Source: CAYLOP01 sp964385305 (GTDB lineage Bacteria; Chloroflexota; Anaerolineae; Anaerolineales; E44-bin32). From it: a stretch of DNA of 25,925 nt. Positions 22,548 to 25,925 of this stretch are shown here, in pieces. The stretch is taken from contig CAYLOP010000029.1 in NCBI GenBank assembly GCA_964385305.1, forward strand, positions 1 to 25,925. Reading direction: 5' to 3'. The translations under genes and the position numbers were made by a program. Position 1 is the stretch's first letter. Every line of letters starts with the position of its first letter. The notes beneath the pieces were generated by a model, which searched no databases, had not been told where the DNA came from, and worked only from the letters and a program-made list of their open reading frames with translations.

Positions 22548-23378
22548 ATGGCATCGCCGGGTGGAACTCGCCCAGCCTTACGAACGACGATCGATCGGAA
22601 GAGTCCGATCCCATACTACGTCCAGCTCAAGTATGCTTTGAACGAAGGGATCGAGAGCGGGCATTGGAAACCGGGCGATAAGATACCCAGTGAGTTTGAA
22701 CTTTGCCAGATGTTCGGCGTCAGTCGAACGGTGGTTCGCCAAGCGCTTGGTGAGATGCGCTACGAAGGGCTTGTGGTGCGCGAAAAGGGTCGGGGAACGT
22801 TTGTGGTTGAGCCGAAAATCAGAAGTCGCAGCCTGGTGCACTCGTTGGTCGGCTTCTACGAAGACATGGCCGAACGGGGTTTCCCACCCGTCACAGAAGT
22901 GCTTGAGCAGGTCATCGAACCCGCCAGCCTGAAACAGGCGGCCAACCTCGTTCTCGAGCCCATGACGCCGGTGATCAAACTTGTCCGCTTGCGCTTCGTT
23001 CAGGATGAACCGATTGTTTTGGTGAGTTCTTACCTGCCTTACGATCTCTGCCCGAAGCTGGTGAAGGCCGACCTAACCCATCAGTCGCTTTATGCCTTTC
23101 TCAAGCAGGAATACGGGCTTTCTGTCGCACGGGGGCGGCGCATGATAGAAGCCGTTCTGGCAACCGACCGGGAGGCAAGCTTGCTGCAAATCGAGAAGGG
23201 AGCGCCTCTGTTGAGGTTGGAGAGTGTCAGCTACCTGGAACATGGAACACCTTTGGAGTATTTCAATGGGGTGTTCCGCAGTGATCGCTCTCAATTCGAG
23301 GTCGTGATCGACCGAAGGCGAGGGAGCGTCCCAGGCGAGCCTGGGTTTGTGGGTCAAGACGAGGCATGGCTTGGATAG
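22548..23378 (+). CDS. GntR-family transcriptional regulator, HutC subfamily
   Basis: ATG 22548 has GGAAGGA 6 bases ahead; in-frame ATGs at 22515 and 22542 are possible. From 22548 the product is 276 residues. The winged helix (about 19-88) reads IPYYVQLKYALNEGIESGHW, then KPGDKIPSEFELCQMFGVSRTVVRQALGEMRYEGLVVREKGRGTFV. The C-terminal UTRA effector domain (about 105-255) includes PVIKLVRLRFVQDEPIVLVSSYLP and LRLESVSYLEHGTPLEYFNGVFRSDR. HutC-type UTRA domains often bind phosphorylated sugars or similar metabolites, which would suit the sugar-phosphate genes downstream (inference). It lies 46 bases before rpiB on the same strand. Confidence 0.92.
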   Translation: MASPGGTRPALRTTIDRKSPIPYYVQLKYALNEGIESGHWKPGDKIPSEFELCQMFGVSRTVVRQALGEMRYEGLVVREKGRGTFVVEPKIRSRSLVHSLVGFYEDMAERGFPPVTEVLEQVIEPASLKQAANLVLEPMTPVIKLVRLRFVQDEPIVLVSSYLPYDLCPKLVKADLTHQSLYAFLKQEYGLSVARGRRMIEAVLATDREASLLQIEKGAPLLRLESVSYLEHGTPLEYFNGVFRSDRSQFEVVIDRRRGSVPGEPGFVGQDEAWLG

Positions 23379-23424
23379 GCGGTCGTGAGACCGACGATCC
23401 ATAGTACCAACGGAGAGTGCCGGA

Positions 23425-24165
23425 GTGCCTACGAAGGACCGAATAGAGCAAATGGTGCGCCGAGTGGTTTACCGAACGCTCGGACTTGAGGGGCGCTCGA
23501 AACGAGCTCCAGCAAGGCCGCTTGTGACCGAACGGGACATCCATGACATTCCGTATGGTGGGGAATTTGCGGTTCCCATAGGAGCACTTGTTACACCTCT
23601 TGCCCGGCAAATAGCCATGGATCGGCGCGTGACTTTGGTGGAAGCAGGAGCAGCAACCCAACCGCAGGCGACTGAGGAGATGCGTACCGCCCCTGCACCT
23701 GTAACCCAAGATTCGAATAAGGTAGCCATAGGGGCTGACCACGGGGGATACGAGTTGAAAGAGGTTCTAAAAAGTCATCTTTCCGAGCTGGGCTACACGG
23801 TCGTCGACTGTGGAACGGATAGTAAAGAGTCGGTCGATTATCCGGATTTTGCTTTCGCGGTAGCTCAATTGGTCGGACAGGGCCAGGTCTCATACGGCAT
23901 CGTGATTGATGGCGCGGGCATCGGCTCGTGCATGGCAGCCAACAAAGTGCCTGGCGTACGTGCATCGATGTGTTATGACCAAGGGACTGCGATCAATAGC
24001 CGAGAACATAACAATGCCAATGTCTTGACCCTGGGTGCTGGGATGATTGGCTCCAACCTAGCCCGGCAGATTGTCAAGACCTGGCTCACAACTCCCTTCG
24101 CCGGTGGAAGACACGCGCGAAGAGTAGACAAAATAACAGCGATTGAACGACGTTTCACGAGGTGA
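23425..24165 (+). CDS. rpiB: RpiB-type sugar-phosphate isomerase with N-terminal microcompartment targeting region
   Basis: Starts at GTG 23425 (GGAGAG and CCGGA upstream); 246 residues. Residues 4-20 (KDRIEQMVRRVVYRTLG) form an amphipathic helix like encapsulation peptides. Residues 34-73 (VTERDIHDIPYGGEFAVPIG, ending TPLARQIAMDRRVTLVE) resemble the N-terminal segment of EutT-type proteins. A linker leads to the RpiB domain (98-246): GADHGGYELK, VDYPDF, IDGAGIGSCMAANKVPGVRA, SREHNNANVLTLG, GGRHARRVDKITAIE. At the E. coli RpiB catalytic Cys (ICGTGIG) stands Asp162, with Gly163 for Thr; a Cys lies seven residues on (169). His195 is kept. It probably interconverts aldose and ketose 5-phosphates inside the shell; the changed active site leaves the substrate open. 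Confidence 0.9.
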   Translation: MPTKDRIEQMVRRVVYRTLGLEGRSKRAPARPLVTERDIHDIPYGGEFAVPIGALVTPLARQIAMDRRVTLVEAGAATQPQATEEMRTAPAPVTQDSNKVAIGADHGGYELKEVLKSHLSELGYTVVDCGTDSKESVDYPDFAFAVAQLVGQGQVSYGIVIDGAGIGSCMAANKVPGVRASMCYDQGTAINSREHNNANVLTLGAGMIGSNLARQIVKTWLTTPFAGGRHARRVDKITAIERRFTR

Positions 24166-24212
24166 CCCTGTTGGCCACCTATGTTTAAAGATGAGAGAAC
24201 GATTTAAATACA

Positions 24213-25076
24213 ATGGACAAATTAGAAGAAGCAACGATAGAACGCATCATAGAACAGATCACACGCAATGTGTTAATTCTTTTACAGGATACGCAGCAAG
24301 AGTCGAATGGCAATGGCGCTTCCACCATCTCGGCAAATAACTATGTAGAACACGTGCAGCCTGTTGTCAACGCTGGAGCGGACCGTGTCGCCAGCACGCT
24401 AGGCGTCGCACCAACGGATGGACGCTTAGCGCATATGATCGACCACACGATCCTCAAGCCCGAGGCTTCGCAAGATGAGATCGCTCAGTTGTGCTACGAG
24501 GCTCGGAAGTACAACTTCGCTTCGGTCTGCATCAATCCGACGAATGTGAAATTGTGTGCAGATCTTTTAGAAGGTAGCGGCATCCCGGTTTGCACGGTTG
24601 TTGGTTTTCCGCTAGGTGCCACGCCGACCGATGTCAAAGTGTTCGAAACCCAGAAGGCCATTCGCGATGGTGCCAGCGAAGTGGACATGGTGATCAACGT
24701 TGGTGCGCTGAAGTCGCGTGACTACGAGCTGGTTGAGCGTGATATCGCCTCGATTGCGAGAGCCTGCCACGCAGGCAATGCCATTCTCAAGGTGATTATC
24801 GAGGCGGCGTTGTTAACCGATGAAGAGAAGGTCGTCGCCTGCCAACTGGCAAAGGTTGCTGGTGCAGACTTTGTCAAGACGTCTACAGGCTTTGGGCCCG
24901 GTGGGGCTACTGCGGAGGATGTTGCCTTGATGCGGCGTGTGGTTGGACCCACAATGGGTGTCAAGGCAGCGGGCGGGATTCGAACCTACGAGGACGCGCA
25001 GAAAATGATCGCGGCCGGTGCAAGCCGCCTTGGCGCTAGCGCCAGCGTGAAAATTGTGGGTGGGTCCGAAAAGTAA
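24213..25076 (+). CDS. deoC: Deoxyribose-phosphate aldolase with N-terminal encapsulation-peptide-like extension
   Basis: The 287-residue protein splits 2-deoxyribose 5-phosphate to glyceraldehyde 3-phosphate and acetaldehyde. The aldolase domain covers about 70-282. The Schiff-base lysine is Lys222 (ADFVKTSTGF); Asp159 (EVDMVINVG) and Lys251 (GVKAAGGIR) complete the site. Ordinary DeoC has no extension like residues 1-68: a helix at 3-28 (KLEEATIERIIEQITRNVLI), then a Ser/Asn/Gly-rich linker. This is the standard build of a microcompartment cargo signal. Acetaldehyde is volatile and toxic, a usual reason for enclosure (established for Eut and Pdu compartments). It lies 47 bases after rpiB and 18 before the shell gene. 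The ribosome binding site is weak. Confidence 0.94.
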   Translation: MDKLEEATIERIIEQITRNVLILLQDTQQESNGNGASTISANNYVEHVQPVVNAGADRVASTLGVAPTDGRLAHMIDHTILKPEASQDEIAQLCYEARKYNFASVCINPTNVKLCADLLEGSGIPVCTVVGFPLGATPTDVKVFETQKAIRDGASEVDMVINVGALKSRDYELVERDIASIARACHAGNAILKVIIEAALLTDEEKVVACQLAKVAGADFVKTSTGFGPGGATAEDVALMRRVVGPTMGVKAAGGIRTYEDAQKMIAAGASRLGASASVKIVGGSEK

Positions 25077-25094
25077 TCGCAAAGGAGACGTTGG

Positions 25095-25733
25095 ATGACG
25101 GTTGATTTGCGAACGTACGTTTTCCTTGACAGCTTGCAGCCGCAGCATGCGGCTTACCTGGGCACGGTGGCGCGTGGTTTCCTGCCGCTACCGCACGACA
25201 CCTCGCTGTGGGTGGAAATTTCGCCAGGGATTGAGATCAATCGCATCACGGATATCGCGCTGAAAGCCACCCGGGTTCGCCCTGGGATGCAAGTTGTGGA
25301 GCGTCTCTACGGTTTACTCGAGGTGCATCACGAAGTGCAGGCTGAAGTACGGGCGGCAGGTGCGGCGATTTTGGACGCCCTGGGAGTAGAGGAATCTGAT
25401 CGCATTAAACCAAAGGTTGTCTCCAGTCAGATCATTCGCCACATCGACGCCCACCAGGTACAGCTTATCAACCGCATGCGCTACGGGCACATGCTTCTGG
25501 CAGGGCAGACTTTGTATGTTTTAGAGGTCGAGCCAGCAGGCTATGCCGCGCTGGCTGCCAACGAGGCAGAAAAAGCCGCACTTATCAATATCCTTGAGGT
25601 ACGTTCGTTTGGCAGTTTTGGACGTGTTTATCTGGGCGGCGAAGAGCGAGACATCATGGCAGGTTACGGCGCTGCCATCGCTGCCCTTGAGGGTATGAGC
25701 GGTCGTGAAGTCGAGACAAAACGCAAGGATTAA
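25095..25733 (+). CDS. Tandem-domain bacterial microcompartment shell protein (BMC-T, permuted/stacking type)
   Basis: 212 residues with AAAGGAGACG before the ATG. Two BMC domains (about 1-100 and 105-205) form a pseudo-hexameric trimer tile of the protein shell. Marker segments: TYVFLDSLQPQHAAYLGTVA, GFLPLPHDTSLWVEISPGIE, ALKATRVRPGMQVVERLYGLLEVHHE, then PKVVSSQIIRHIDAHQVQLINRM, YVLEVEPAGYAALAANEAEK and GSFGRVYLGGEERDI. This pattern is the circularly permuted type whose trimers can stack (CsoS1D is the archetype). It is direct evidence that the preceding rpiB and deoC belong to a microcompartment. Other shell genes (BMC-H, BMC-P) are not in the window and are expected to the right. Confidence 0.93.
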   Translation: MTVDLRTYVFLDSLQPQHAAYLGTVARGFLPLPHDTSLWVEISPGIEINRITDIALKATRVRPGMQVVERLYGLLEVHHEVQAEVRAAGAAILDALGVEESDRIKPKVVSSQIIRHIDAHQVQLINRMRYGHMLLAGQTLYVLEVEPAGYAALAANEAEKAALINILEVRSFGSFGRVYLGGEERDIMAGYGAAIAALEGMSGREVETKRKD

Positions 25734-25925
25734 CGCCCTAAAGGAATGCTAGAGGGCAATTTAATGTGGATTGATGTCGATTTAATCTTGGTACGACAGG
25801 TCCGAAGTCTGCGGAATTCAGTGCGGAGATGAACATGTGTGCGGTCTTCGACTGTTGTGTCCACCGGTAGCGGTTTCAAACGCTATTCCGGCCCAAACAT
25901 AGAACCCCAGTCATCAGGAGGGCAG
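25734..25925 (+). promoter_or_regulatory. Intergenic region ending in a ribosome binding site for an unseen gene
   Basis: No credible gene fits in these 192 bases. A weak stem GCCCT (25735-25739) / AGGGC (25753-25757) follows the shell gene stop and could modulate read-through. AGGAGG at 25916-25921 is placed to serve a start codon just past the window end, so the operon probably continues. Confidence 0.5.

Noticed and set aside
23263..23965. Minus-strand frames of 124 and 159 codons under gntR and rpiB
   Set aside because: Shadows of two well-conserved rightward genes.
24972..24988. GGGATTCGAACC resembling a tRNA T-arm (reverse orientation)
   Set aside because: It encodes the conserved AAGGIRTYE segment of DeoC, and no acceptor or anticodon arm can be folded around it.

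Overview
The window reads as chromosomal DNA of a bacterium, most plausibly a member of the Chloroflexota (Anaerolineae-like). This is an inference from gene content and style: an archaeal-type HMG-CoA synthase/thiolase/DUF35 set beside a class II HMG-CoA reductase, lipoproteins with Thr/Pro-rich linkers, GAF-GAF histidine kinases, and a monofunctional biotin ligase. No rRNA, tRNA, CRISPR array, insertion sequence or phage gene was found. Coding density is high, and several well-formed promoters and terminators separate the transcription units.

Left part (1-4500). A truncated lipoprotein gene runs off the left edge. It is followed by a leftward unit for a HIT-family hydrolase, a canonical thiolase and a 3-hydroxybutyryl-CoA dehydrogenase, ending in a strong terminator. 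Rightward come a probably leaderless biotin ligase gene and a small membrane protein. Middle-left (4500-9700). A penicillin-acylase-type Ntn hydrolase is divergent from gyrA, with back-to-back promoters and a hairpin at the very start of the gyrA transcript. Middle (9800-13850). Leftward genes follow: a class I amidotransferase overlapping murI, rplS, a Nudix ADP-ribose pyrophosphatase type gene, and a two-LysM lipoprotein.

Centre-right (13800-18070). A leftward cluster holds HMG-CoA reductase, archaeal-type HMG-CoA synthase, a thiolase-fold protein and a DUF35 zinc-ribbon/OB protein: the upper mevalonate pathway. The thiolase-fold protein has Gly where the nucleophilic Cys should be and Asp-Ser in place of the usual GHP His-Pro. 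Acetoacetyl-CoA may therefore come from elsewhere, for example the intact thiolase at 1517-2731. Divergent from this are a GAF-GAF histidine kinase and a receiver-only response regulator with Glu at the phosphoacceptor site. Next come a 55-residue very basic protein with a textbook promoter and ribosome binding site, then a TIGR01777-type epimerase overlapping a short SRPBCC-like gene.

Right end (22440-25925). This is the most notable system: the start of a bacterial microcompartment locus. A GntR/HutC regulator with a perfect 18-bp palindrome at its own start site precedes an RpiB-type isomerase with an unusual N-terminal extension, a DeoC deoxyribose-phosphate aldolase with an encapsulation-peptide-like N-terminus, and a permuted tandem BMC shell protein. 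The combination matches the sugar-phosphate-utilising (SPU) microcompartment class. The window ends at a Shine-Dalgarno sequence, so the locus very likely continues beyond it.
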